Below are positions 27,201-39,200 of a stretch of 64,000 nucleotides of DNA, piece by piece. The translations under genes and the position numbers were made by a program. Each line of letters begins with the position of its first letter. Position 1 is the stretch's first letter. The notes below the pieces were generated by a model. It made no database searches. It was not told the DNA's origin and saw only the letters and a list, made by a program, of their open reading frames with translations. The stretch lies in contig NC_092579.1 of assembly GCF_037975245.1 (NCBI RefSeq), forward strand, positions 27,949,666 to 28,013,665. The letters are read 5' to 3'. The DNA comes from Apostichopus japonicus (Eukaryota; Echinodermata; Holothuroidea; Aspidochirotida; Stichopodidae).

Positions 27201-30200
27201 CCACTGAATGAAAAGTTCCAATGGCAATAATATGCTATGCCTAGATGATACTCAGAAGTGGGAACAGTGTGTGAAGCAACTCAAGATTGTATTAGAAAGT
27301 ACAGTTAGGTCATTTAATTAAGTTAGTTTTATACAATATATTATAGCTTTGTACATTTCTTTTATCGTTCATTTTACGAAAATGCCTGCCTTTATGTCAG
27401 CTTCGATTGTTATATGATGCGAGATGACCACGGAGCTGTTATTTACATGTAATTGTCTGTCATTCTAACGCAGGTTTTCACAGGCTCCTGTCGATAAGTT
27501 ACTCTTCCTAAAATATCGTATTACCCAGGGATTAAGTGAGGGCGCCGTACTTATCTCGAGTGAGGCCGGTCGTCTGCACTTTTGGTCAGTTTACGACATC
27601 AGTCATTACCGAGGTACGTGCATAAAAGTTATAGTCCTTTAGGCGTGAAATCAGCTGTGAATTAAACTTGATGAACGGGGAATCCAATCCAATTCAATCC
27701 AAATTTATAATCTCATATTATCATACAGTAAAACATTGCACACCGTACAGTACGGTAGAAAAATGAAATAGTACGAAGGGCATGAGGCTAGTGACCATAG
27801 ACAAAAAATAAAGATACAAAAACAAGCAAAAGCTTAAATTCAACGAAAGATATTTCGGCCACAAAATAAGAGACAAAGGGAGAAGGAAACCCGAGAAAGG
27901 ATGAAAAAGATAACGAAAGGAGAAATAAGAAACAGATATAGGTAGAGATGAGCAAAGAAATGCAGTGGAGAAGAAAGAGAGAACAACAAGTAACTCTGAG
28001 AATGTTCAGGCTTTATCAAATCAAAAGGAGTTTAACCCCTGGTAAACCCTTTAAGAGGTCCTACAGGGGCTCTATCTATGAGGCAGAAGATTATATATAC
28101 ACCCATCAGAAACCACTATTTCTTGCCATTTGCAGTGTAGCGAGGTCTTCACTCTATAGTCTGTGTACAGGTAATGATTTCTGGAGATCTAGATCTCTCA
28201 TCCTTAGTGCAGAGTTTTAACAATGATCTCAATGAGGAAGTTGCCAACAGCCTAAATGATGAGTGACTTTCCACGTACCCTTTAAGTATTGATCCGTTTT
28301 GAGTAGGATCATATCGATTAAAATAACTTTACCCTCTTTTTTTGTGGACAGGAAATTTTTATTCTAGTAAGTATGCAGATCAGTCTGTTTTGGCCCTGGC
28401 CACAGATCCGAAGAATAAATTGTTGGTGTCCGGGGACACGAGAGGTTGGATCTACATCTGGGATATTCAAACGTATTGCTTGACCCCAAACAAGGAGGTG
28501 AGCCTAACATTGGTCTTTAAGGGTCAGTGGTCTTGACATCAAGTTTTAGCCATGCAAAAAATAAGCTTACTTTCCATAGTGGTTGTCACTCTCTATATTA
28601 TGTATAGACATTTAAATCTCTCTGAGAGGAAAGATGCTTATCAATTGCAAGTAAAACATTCATAGCAATTTGTGCACAATTATCAGTGACCATTATTTGA
28701 TGTTCTAGCATATTTAGTAGCAAATAATGATGACCTTCCAACTTGGAATGCATGACTGTTGTCATAAAATTAATGTTGATATGTTGTAGACCGGGGATTC
28801 TCAGTTACCAGCCTATGTATAGCAAGCGAAAGAATCGCAATGTGGTCCGCAAAAAGATGATATACTTTCAACAGTACTACAATAATCTTGCACCAATTGA
28901 GTATGTGGGCTCCATAAGGGCGTAGGCTCGGTCCCCTCATGGACCTACCCTGGTTTTGGATAAAATGACACTACACTGAGGAAAGTGGATGTTTTCATTA
29001 ATAAAGCCGCAAAGGAGCATTCCAGACATTTTAGAGCATTCCAGACATTTTAAAGCAGAATATCTTGAAAATCAAAATGGCTACAGAAACTTCACTTGTT
29101 TTCAATTCTGTCTTCTTTTCTTCTTGCTTGTTTATGAGATACCAACACTAAACTACCTCTACCTAAAGCCATCTATTAAGCTTATCTTCCTTACATTATA
29201 ATTATAATTCTGTCAGTAGTTTCTTTATATTGCTGATATCTGCCCATTTTGAATCAGTTTGTGCATGGTTGTCTGTTCCAAATACTGGCCAAGTTGCATT
29301 TGAAAGAAAGAATAGGAAAATCTGGGAATCATTGATAAAAACAAGAAAATTCTTTCTATCCTACTTACATCTGCATTAATTTTGTGAACTTTGATCATAT
29401 CATTTTGACCAATGTCAGCCATATTTTGCAAAGACCAAATGATATACTTTTGACTGCATTATGACCTATTTAAAACAATGACTAGGATTGATAAAAGATT
29501 TACACTTAGCATTACAAAAGATTACATTAATGCAATCTTGTTCTGTTAATTTAATTCATATGCTTGTTTCATTTCATTTATATTATATTACATTTCATTT
29601 CATAGAAAGCTTCAGGCTGTACACCAGCTCTTCTGTTTTCTTGGATGGCCCATGAAGCTACAGTGGTCAGTCTGGATGTCATCACCATGTCTTATGGGAC
29701 ATTTGTCCTATCTGCATCCACTGACCGTACCGCTAGACTTTGGACCACAGAGGGACACTTTATTGGGACATTTGGACAGGAGGATAAATGGAACCTCAGG
29801 GATTCATCTACCTATCAACATCCCAGGTATTACAATTGCATACACTTTTTAGGGGTTTTTTAATCATAAAATGTTCATGTTTTAAATAGTTTTATTTGAT
29901 AGAACCCTGCAGAAGGTGGAAGAGTAGGGACATTTTAGGAGAAAATCAGCTGTTTGTAGGTAGATAAGTAAATGAACAGTCAGTTTTCTGTTGTTCATTT
30001 ACATTTTAATTTTGAATGTTTAAATATGCTATCATAGCAAAAATGACTTACTTTAACATTTTGATCTCAGGGACGACATACTAATGAGGATAGCAGAGAA
30101 TAATTTAGTGTTGAAATTTTGCATAGCACTAATATTTTGTGATCCACACAGTTTTGTTTAATTTTGAGATACTGAAAATACCACGTACAAATATTATTAC

Positions 30201-33200
30201 CTGCTACGCACTGATCTCTATTAATTATTCATATTTAATACTGTAATAAAATCTCTTCTATCATATCCCAAAGAGATCCATGGACATTAACAGAAGATGG
30301 TGATCCCATAAACGGCAAGTTGTAACACTCTCGTTATTTATGGATATAGGCCTATGCATCAAAAAGTCAAAGCTGACTAGCTTACATCTCAACGCCACAA
30401 TGTCTCGTGGAACCAGAGATATAACACTCAATTACACCCATCAATAAAATTTGGTTCTTGCCATTGTGGCGATTGAGCTGTAAATTTTTTTTTCCTTTAT
30501 AATATTTAAATAATATTTGAAATTTATAATAATTTAATATATTATAAATATATAATATAAAAATATATATAAATATATATTATAAATAATATTATAAATA
30601 TTTTAATTTATAATATTTATCCACAGACAGAGGAAATTCAAAAAGTTGATATTTTGATATAATTCTTGATACAGAAAACATTATTGATACAGAGAACCGT
30701 AAGAGACTGGCTTCGGTCAGCTTGCGGCTTTGATAAGCCAATGAGGCTTCTTCGCGAGTTCCTCTAATATACATACATACATTGACAGCTAACTAGCAGT
30801 ACTTTGGCATTCAAAACTATATCACATGACTATATTGATAAACCAACAAGAAGATCATGAAAAGGAAAGTCAAAGCTCATTAAGAACAGCTATCATGTTG
30901 ATATCTCAGACAATCGTGATCTACCTTACGCAGGGGTGGGAGTGATGGGGGGAGGGGTATAGCCAGACAAGGTCGAAATAGGTCACCCTCTGGAATTAGA
31001 AACAATACATTGAGAGGGGTAATCAGAGTGGAGTATTGTTCTCCTTCAGATATGTTACATTGTCTGGGAACAGAATATGACCTTTAAATGGTACGTTCTG
31101 TCCAGGAGAATCATTACAATCTTCCCTGCCTATAGCAAATACCACCAAAGTCCCCTGTTTTTGGCCAAAAACAGGGGAGATTGAATATCTACCTGAGTTT
31201 TTAATGCTAGCCATACTGAATGCTCCTCTGCACAAATTCATGATTAAACACACAGTGTATTATTTCAGGGGTCTTCACTAACAGGAAAGTAGTGTTGGCC
31301 ATTAGAGCCAAACTTGTGTTTACAATCATACTGATTTTCAGGCTTGACCATCATGATGTTGTTGTTGTTAAAAGAAAACAATAGATGAATGATCTCCTGG
31401 AGTTATATAACAGTGGTACAGTGTTTTCTGAAATGTGAATGAAATTGTGACCTTGCTCAGTAATTCTGACCTACTACCATCTGTTGGGAGTATTTGTCCT
31501 CCATTTAAAGCATGTTTTTTCTTATACTGTAATAGGCATATCTGTTATGTTTATATTCTAGACGACGAAAGAAGTGACATCGAATCAACAGTTTCTGTCG
31601 ACGACACAAGAAATAGTGAGGGACATACGAGCAAGAGTGCCACTAGTAGGCCTGTCGTTCCATCAATACAACTCAATGGACCAATCACAAAGGCCTCTCA
31701 AGATTCAAATCATTCACCAACCTTTGGAACAGATCCACCGCAGAAATTACCTCCTGTTGAACCCAATACCCCCTCCAGGAAAGTCGATTCACCCACCAGT
31801 GTGAGATCACAGACCCCAGACCTGACCATATCAAGGTTAAATTGCTCAGATCTTGTGGATGATGAAGAGTCTAATCACAACGAGTCAAAGTTCAAAAGGA
31901 CTGTCCGTTCCGCTCCTGTAAGTTGTTATGACTCAATTATGGGTTCATAGTCTAATATTCAGCAAGTAATTTTAAGTCGCTGTAACAAATTTAATCAGGA
32001 TCTTCTAGATTAATCCATTCCTTCTTAAAGTCGGGTTTGCCCAACCTTCATCGTGATTTTTCTCGTAAGTTCTTCCAAGGTGGAAAAGAAATTAGTTTAA
32101 AGAGGTAGAGAAACATGGAGTTGTGTTATAAAACTCTGCTTGGAATTATTTTACATCCTCGTGTTATTTCTCGGTTTCCAGTTTTTCTGTCAAAGAACTG
32201 GTTTTGTGAAATATCCTACATGCATATGCATTTTCTTATCATCCAAGTAGCAAAGTGCAACAGTAATACCCAATGCCTAGGATATCTATATAAATATATG
32301 AGATCTACTACCACAAATCAATATGAGTAGAGGGAAGGAGGGAGAGAATGTCAGAATAAGAATGTTTGTTAAAATAACAGAGTAGTAATGTTTCAAACTT
32401 TGAAGATGCAAATAATTGATTGACGTTTTCAATAGTAAACAGTAATATGTTTTCTTTTTTAAAAGAGGTGGCATTCTAGGAAGGAGCAGACATTTGTTAT
32501 GGAAACTTGAAAATCACTAGCAGTTTGTGTTGCTGGTCAATTTAAAGAAGCCTTTCTTGAGTTAGTCATCAATTAAACCAAACTTCCCAATATAACTTCT
32601 CAAAGTAAAATCTTTGTAATTGATCAAACTATGACCTCCGTATACCCAGATTTTTTTCTTCAAAAGGTTGAAGGTTAATCAGCGGGTACTGAAATGACTG
32701 TAGGCCAATCTTCAACGTTTCATCCTTTAGACAATTTTTCATATTAGTGTTTAAAGCACATGTGAAAGAAATTTAAATTTGGCCAATAAAAATCAAAATG
32801 TTGCGACAGAATGTCATATCAGTACCGACATGTCGTCCAGTTACAGAGTTGTTGAAATTTGACAATTCATAATCAGGGACGTTAAATATGAATCTAAGAG
32901 ACTGACTTCGGTCAGCTTGTGGCTTTGATAAGCCAAAGATGGCTTCTTCGCAAGTTCCTACTTGCAGGAGGATCTAATATACATGCAGTAACCTCATATA
33001 GTTTGAAAAGAAACATGACACCCGACTACGGAAGCTAATGCCGTATGTTGAAATAGACTGTTAGTATCTAAATGGTGTTGAAATAAATAAAGCTGTTTTT
33101 AATACGTGCCTGGATATTTGCGTTGTTTACACTCACAGAGTGTCCTGGGGAGACACGTCGAGAGGAATCTAGCCAGGATTACGCAGAGTCGGAAACAAAG

Positions 33201-34388
33201 GAGGGAGATGTATTCTCTGCTGAAGGACCCAGCTGGCCTAACCTACGGCAACCAATGTGTGCCTTTCAAAGCCTTGGTAACACCTGTAAGTCTTTCAACA
33301 ATACACTGAATTATACTATCATCAAGCATTGTTTTTACTAAATGAGATCACAACCTGTAAGTAAAGTGCATTGCATCTACAGCATTTATCAGGTTCCAGG
33401 AAAGAGTGGTAATGGACCCCTATGGCAAATACACTGCTGAAAGGTTACATGATACTGATTGTGAAGAAGGCTTGACTTATATAAGGCATTTATATAGCCC
33501 CATAACTAAAACGATATTCTATGGTACTTTACAAGGAAAAAATATAACATACAAATGAACAAAAACAGCAACAAGACAGAAACAAGAGGATTACTTAAAG
33601 GCCTCATTAAAGAGATCTTCAGAGCTTTTTTGAAAGAGAGAAATGTGGATTGATTAGCAACTGAAGACAGCAAGTCGTTCCACAGCCTGGCCTGAGTTAC
33701 AGAAAATACACGGTTGCCAAACTGTTTTGTACGGGTGGCGGGAACGTTTAAAGTAGTAGCAGATATACTTCTTATACGGTATGATGAAACACACTTAGTA
33801 AACATCTTACAAAAATAATTGGGGGCCTGTTTATTAATACATTTATAAAATCAAAGAACCGTGAATGTAATGCGTGGCTCAATGGGGAGCCAAGGTAAAG
33901 TGAAAAGACAGTCCCTGGCACTGTCATATGTTCTTCTGCACAGAATCAATTTTGCAGCTTGGTTTTGTATAGACTGTAAGGGAAGCAGGATAGAGACTTA
34001 ATAAACCAACTTCAAATATTTGTTTGTTTCAGATATTCGGGAGAGGGGTGGAGGGGGAGTAGGTGGGACGTGCACTTTATTTTTAAGTGTAGCAGCTTAG
34101 ATGAATTGCATTTAATTGTTTCCAACTCTCCATGGAAGGCCAAGTGCAACATAAATAAACAATCTAAAAAATCTACATCTGTATTTTATTTTCTAACAGG
34201 AAACAGAAGAGGTTGACTTTTTGGCAACTTTGCCAATGTCTCCCAGAATGCAACAGCAAGGTCTCTTGGTCACTTCAGTGAGTGACCTTCAAAAGTTGAG
34301 CTTTGAGGACAATAACAGCTTCCGACTGGACGAGAAGCCAGCAAAAGAAAGAAAGGGAAGGCCGAGCACATACTTCCCCAACATCTGA
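15208..34388 (+). CDS. EF-hand/WD40-repeat protein of the WDR49/WDR64/WDY family
   Basis: This family contains ciliary/axonemal WD40 proteins (WDR49 corresponds to CFAP337) and Drosophila WDY; a structural role in the axoneme is inferred. There are 20 coding exons: 15208-15438, 16253-16399, 16702-16764, 17706-17934, 18737-18783, 20050-20187, 20700-20888, 21793-21984, 22243-22500, 23204-23368, 24352-24504, 25468-25652, 26241-26363, 27474-27613, 28352-28497, 29606-29826, 30274-30314, 31562-31917, 33139-33285 and 34200-34388. They total 3360 nt, or 1119 aa plus TGA. An EF-hand loop with all key acidic residues (D79 to E90, DTSADGMVDWNE) follows a degenerate first EF-hand. WD blades run over ~130-875, with WD-type ends such as VKVWDL, SVWDVESG, LIWSS, IYIWDI and ARLWTTEG. 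The tail (~890-1119) is Ser/Pro/Asp-rich and probably disordered. The ATG follows a 3' splice site at 15189, so a 5' UTR intron is likely. Exon 17 ends in either a GC donor or a weak GT donor. Confidence 0.92.
17065..17722 (+). repeat. Tandem duplication around the exon 4 acceptor
   Basis: Two ~300-bp copies (about 17065-17370 and 17430-17722) repeat at a 352-bp period. Both contain the branch region, the pyrimidine tract and TTTTCTCGCAGGAGGGT. Only the second continues into the real exon 4 (17706). The first would meet TGA after 10 codons. Confidence 0.8.
17961..18322 (+). mobile_element. MITE, copy 1
   Basis: This ~360-bp element starts 27 nt after the exon 4 donor. Its reverse complement recurs at 26569-26934. 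Its ends share TGAAGACTCG-like inverted repeats. It has no coding capacity. Confidence 0.7.
19073..19876 (+). repeat. Minisatellite, ~19-bp unit
   Basis: About forty tandem variants of GTGAACTGATTACATTAAA fill 800 bp of the intron between exons 5 and 6. Variants differ mainly at ACATTAAA versus ACGTTAAA, and there is a local run of GAGGGTGATT types (about 19150-19215). Unit lengths vary by 1-3 nt. Confidence 0.95.
20961..21262 (+). repeat. tRNA-derived SINE, copy 2
   Basis: Same family as 2341-2715: shared GCGTTGTGGTCA head, TTGTGTCCTTGGGCAAGGCA body and a (TTA)n tail. The middle differs, with an alternative 3' half. It lies in the intron after exon 7 of the WD40 gene. Confidence 0.75.
26569..26934 (-). 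mobile_element. MITE, copy 2 (inverted relative to 17961-18322)
   Basis: Close reverse-complement match to the copy 8.6 kb upstream. Outer ends are AAAGGGTGTGAAGACTCG and CGAGTCTTCAATGCC. I could not define a clear target-site duplication. Confidence 0.7.
27670..28300 (-). repeat. Possible non-LTR retroelement 3' UTR fragment
   Basis: Read on the minus strand, this ends in ATGAGATTATAAATTTGG followed by ATTGAATTGGATTGG, the kind of short-repeat tail found on non-LTR elements. No protein-coding part is evident. The upstream boundary is a guess. Confidence 0.35.
30700..30774 (+). repeat. Dispersed repeat fragment, copy 1
   Basis: Shares TTCGGTCAGCTTG and GGCTTTGATAAGCCAA, then GGCTTCTTCGC and CTAATATACAT, with 32894-32984. 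Both lie in WD40-gene introns in the same orientation. The source family is unknown. Confidence 0.65.
32894..32984 (+). repeat. Dispersed repeat fragment, copy 2
   Basis: Second copy of the 30700-30774 repeat, with an extra CTACTTGCAGGAGGAT insert before the shared CTAATATACAT end. Confidence 0.65.
33490..34000 (-). pseudogene. Non-LTR retrotransposon reverse-transcriptase C-terminal remnant
   Basis: The minus-strand reading shows the typical C-terminal landmarks of CR1/L2/RTE-like ORF2: QAAKLIL, LPWLPIEPRI, NKQAPNYF, then TRTKQFGNRVFSVTQARLWN and FKKALK. An in-frame TGA interrupts it after the FTVL segment, and the RT catalytic core is missing. It is a dead 5'-truncated copy inside the last intron of the WD40 gene. 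Confidence 0.85.
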
Positions 34389-36207
34389 ATTAAGATTTGA
34401 ATGTTAGCCTGACCCTGACATTTATGCATTAAATGCATTGGAGTTCAGAAATCTGCGAATATTCATGATGCAGTGGCCATGGTTACAAGATTTGATATCC
34501 TTTGGAAGCTTCATTAAAACTTGTGCTATGTAAATCTTAAGCCGAACATATGGGAGAGTAAATAAGCTGTATCATGGACCCCAGCTTACAAGGTGGTCAT
34601 CTGATCATGGCCGGGATCTACTTTTCCTGTAAAACAGGAGATTTTGGAATCAAATATGGATGAAGTTCACTAAAATGGAGTCACACAGCTACTGTAGTAA
34701 CATTATGAAGAACCACCCGCCAGTGTTTCCTTCATTTCCCATTCTGAGAGTGATGAAATGTTTATTTAACAGCTTAGTTTTTAAATTGACCTTAATGCAG
34801 TTATTGTCTATTCCCTTTAAGTAAACTCTCAATAATTTTTTAAATAATTTAGTATATGCATGTTTGTGATGTGCTCTCAAAGCCAACCAGGTCACATGCA
34901 CCAATCTCCTCATGGTTTTTCTTTTTTTTTGCAAGGGAGGGGGGATCTCCATCCTTACACCTTTGGGACGTGGGGGGGGGCAGTTATGAGAAGTTTCAAT
35001 CTAATTCTTATTCAAATATGAATTGATTTCAACATGTAAACAAATTAATGTATTAATCCCCGTGTATTTTCAACTATTCAACATGTTTTTAATTAACACT
35101 TTAAAAGAATTTGAGAGAAACCTTCTTTTTATAGTAGATTCTCGTGGTCAGAAGTAGTGGCATGTTGAATGGTTTCAGCTTTCATTGATTCTGGAGTAAA
35201 GACAAATGACACTGAAAACAATTTTTTTTTTATCATATTTAATGTGTAATATATTCATTCAGAACAAAGCAAAATACATTTTATTATACAACCTGTAGGT
35301 ATGTGTTTGTGTTACATATTTCTCAAGGTTTTTACGAATACTGAAGTTCAAGGTGAATGGATACATTGAGCACAATATATATTTATATACAATATTAAGG
35401 TGACCATATAGTCCTGATGTTTGGGAACAGTCCCCAGATTCCATCTACTGTCCCCAGATGAAAAATGTCCCCAGAATTGTCCTCTGTTTCACCAACTTTC
35501 CCCAATCATTACAAGATACCTGGAATTCCAGATTTTGAATTATAAAAAATAGTGTACTGACAGTATGAAGTAAAGTGGTGATTGTTTTAAAACTACAAAT
35601 ATAAAGTCCATTCACAGTCACAGAAAAAGGTAACACAGATCACTGAAACATTTCACCAGCTGAAGTAGGACTGGTAGGCTACTAAAGATACTTTGGCTCC
35701 AATTTGTCCAACATTCTTGAAACATTTTGCCATAAAAGCTAAGATTGCTCTAAAAGTTGCTAAGTTGCTCTAAAATCTTTTATAATAATATTTTTATTTG
35801 GGGAGGGGGGGGGTTGGATTAAATTGATTAATTATTCAATAATAATTGGAAACAGTCACAGTTCTGTACCCTTTTCAATCTCTATCACATGGCATCCAGT
35901 TACATATGCATGTGATATGGCTTGATGTAAAGTCACAAACCAAAGCAAACAACAGCTATAAGTAGAACATTTTATCCACTCTTTTTTAAAACAAAGGAAA
36001 TTTTTTCTATTTTTTCTAACTCTTGTTCTATACCAGCTTACATAGACATCTGCAAAATACACCAATTACTGCATATGCTATTTAAGGGATAGGTGTTCCA
36101 GGATCAGGGTAAAGGGGAACATTGTTCTACGTGAAAATAATTTTAAACTGTTTGTTTACTACAGAAGAAAGGCATCAAATATTTCTCTAAAACAAACACG
36201 TGGTTTC
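34389..36207. other. Tail-to-tail intergenic region
   Basis: Holds the 3' UTRs of the WD40 gene (plus strand) and CLUAP1 (minus strand). A minus-strand AATAAA at 35793-35798 could serve CLUAP1. No other gene is seen. Confidence 0.5.
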
Positions 36208-39200
36208 TCAGAAGTCATTGTCACTGTCTAGATCAGCCTCCGCTTCTTTCCTGGTCCGAGCTCCGCCGATCTCCAGGTCATCGTCATCTCCTTCGGGTTC
36301 GTCTAAGAGGTCATCGTCGTCCTCGTCGACACTGATGCTATCTCCCTCCATTGAGGAACCACTCTCATCCTGTGTCAAAGAAGAAGGAAGGATAAACAAA
36401 ACGGGAGTAAAAATATGGAATATTCTCGAAAGAGAGTGAGGAAATGTTCAATCATACTGGATGTTTTTTTTGAACAATAAGAACATCTCAGCCCACTAAA
36501 CTTTAACTAACTAATAAATCAATTCTGTAACTCCTTACCCCTACACTAGTACACCGATGATAAATTTCAGATTTTTTGGGTCAGAAGGGTTTGACAGAAA
36601 GACAAAGATTACTGATCAGTGCTATCCAAGATGAGAATATTTCAACATGTAGTATAGCAATGTAATGTAAGTTGGCATGTCTTATTCACTCTGTGTATAG
36701 AGGTAAACATGTAACTGGACAGGGTTTATCCACACTATAGGCACCACATTTGCGAGTCCGTTTTGAGCTCAATTTTCTTTAGGACATTCTCAACGGAACC
36801 TGCTCAAATTTATTCAGTGCAACAAGGAAAGTTATTTCAGTTTTGTACTCTGTTGAATTTTCACAAATTATATCACCTCTGCGACAAAATTATGTCGTTA
36901 ATTTTAACACATGCGTGAAGTTAGGAAAATAACTTCATCGCCACTACTGTGTTGAATCGAGTGCATTAAGATCAGTGACATTTGCTGGCGTAATTTGATC
37001 AAAGTAACGATGAAATCTCGTACTTGAAGCACAGAACTAAACTGCTGGGCAAAGTCAACAGCATCATCATTACCTTTGACCTTTAAAAGAAGATTTGTTT
37101 CATATAGCAATGTGACGTTAAGGTATATTCGTATAATATGGTATTGAAATGACATATTGAAATGAAAATTTTAAATGAAAAATTGAAATGAAAACTTTAA
37201 TTCACTTACGTCATCACTGACATCAGCTCCCATAGATCCAAATACTCTTGCATTCCTTTGGCTGTCCTTGACTGTATGAAACAAAATAAATAAAAGAATA
37301 GATGCAATTGATATCAACAATTTGTGAATGGTTCTTTCAAAATATTCATTTCTGACCTGGGAGAAAAAGTATATTGTATTAAAGCTTTCATTTTGATTTA
37401 ACATCTGATTATTCATCCTTCCCACACTTTTAAACAAATGAAATTTCCAGACTTTTTCAAAACCAACAGGTCTTATGCTTTACTATGAAAGCCTACACAC
37501 TAAAGATGACCTATTGTGACACAACCTATGGTGTGCCTAAAGATTGAAACTCTTGCAAAATGTATGCTAACCCCATTTGATAGTTTTGTGTGAGGGCGAC
37601 ATTCAAAGAGCCACGAACCGCAAACACGACATGCCAAGTTTCATTTACGCCATTAACTTTTATCTCACACTTGTTAAAAGGTATCTTACATGAGTCATAT
37701 CATATCAGAAATTTCCTCACTTTTCCAGACTATCCAGACTAAAGCTCAAAATTTGAAGACTTTCAAGACATGAGAAAAGAGGGTCTTCCTTTTCCCCAAA
37801 TGTTCCAGGTTTTTTCTCATTGCCCAAACAGACCGGGAAACGTCAAATTGTCGCTAATATGGAAAAGTTTCTGAATTTCCCAAAATTTTGACTGGTGGGG
37901 TGGGTGGAGTGGGTTGGTGGAACAAAATGTGGGACCATCTAATAATATCTTGCTTAATAATCAATAGATATGTTTCATAAGTTTGCCAGAAATGGTCTAC
38001 CAACACAACCAGCTGTTTGATAGCTATTTAGATCAATCCTAGAGACCTTACTCACCGGGCTGCTGCCTGAATTTTCCTTTGGTCGGTTTTGTTGCCTCCA
38101 CTGCCTCTTCCTCATCACTGCCGCTATCGTCCTCGTCATCGTCTCCATCGTCGTCTACGACGTCCAGACCGGTCATGTCGTCGTCTCCGAGGATGTCGTC
38201 CGTGAGCTTCAACTTGTCTTCCTCCTCCTTCAGTCTGGTCTGCATCTTCTTCAGTGAATTCTCCGTCTCCTGAAAAATAGATTTTTTTAAATTTTGAAAG
38301 GACATCCAGTGACTTCAAAAGTGATACAGTAGCCAAATTAACCACAACTAAAGACCTTAAATTTTAAAAGGACATCCAGTGACTTCAAAATTGATACAGA
38401 AGCCAAAGGAACCACAACTAAAAAACCTTAAAGAAATAATTAACTCTGTCATAAATTTGAAGACATTTTTTATGATAAAGAAAATTTGTCATGAAATGAC
38501 CGATGGCTGCTTACCTCAAATCTATCTTGTTCTGCCCGGCTTATTTCTTCCAGTTGATGCTCCAAGCTCGTCAGGTTTCGATACTTCTCAATAAATTCCT
38601 GCCCCCCCAAAAAACAAGAACGTAAGTTATGCAAATAAACACAAAAAAAAGTAAGTAAAAAAAAGCAAATAAAAAAAAAGAAGAAAAAGAACAGTCGATG
38701 TGGGATTAGCAAACAAGTAAACAAGGCGACGTTATAGATTTGAAGTTGTATACACATGAACTTCCAGAGGATGATGCTGAAAGTATATTTCACCAAAATA
38801 CAACATTAAGTATGCACAACATTCTATGTATACTTTAGCTTTTTAGGCACAAAGTTAATCAATATGTTGTAGAAATATACTGTTTAATAGTCCAAGTTGT
38901 ATTTCCGTAGCACTTTTTGGGAATTTTTTTGAGAAATCCCTGATTCCCCCTTTATGCAGCTGCGGTTCATCAAGTAAAAGTGATTGCACTGTTTAGTCTA
39001 ATTTACAGACCATCGGGTCAGTTTCCTCAGGCCATGTTCAGATTTGAGAATGCAAAGAGGAACAAGATCCTTTCTTTTCTTCTGGAGAAATAAAACAGCT
39101 TGACCCCAGATGTATCCACATTTGAGAACATAAGGTAGAATAGCAATGAACCAAAGGGCATAATGCATTGACAAAAATGTCACAATGATAATGTTTACAA

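Noticed and set aside
28743-28925. 60-codon Lys/Arg-rich ORF as an additional WD40-gene exon
   Set aside because: Exons 28352-28497 and 29606-29826 join in phase without it, and it has no convincing splice sites or WD motif.
35400-35480. TCCCCAGAT-rich stretch as a transposon end
   Set aside because: Short internal repeats only; no second end or duplication seen.
36904-37155. Minus-strand ORF of 83 codons as an extra CLUAP1 exon
   Set aside because: No good donor/acceptor pair, no similarity to the family, and exon 37210-37271 joins directly in phase to the conserved last exon ending DSDNDF.
38079-38273. Ser-rich plus-strand ORF, and a similar one at 36200-36439
   Set aside because: Antisense shadows of the acidic CLUAP1 tail exons.
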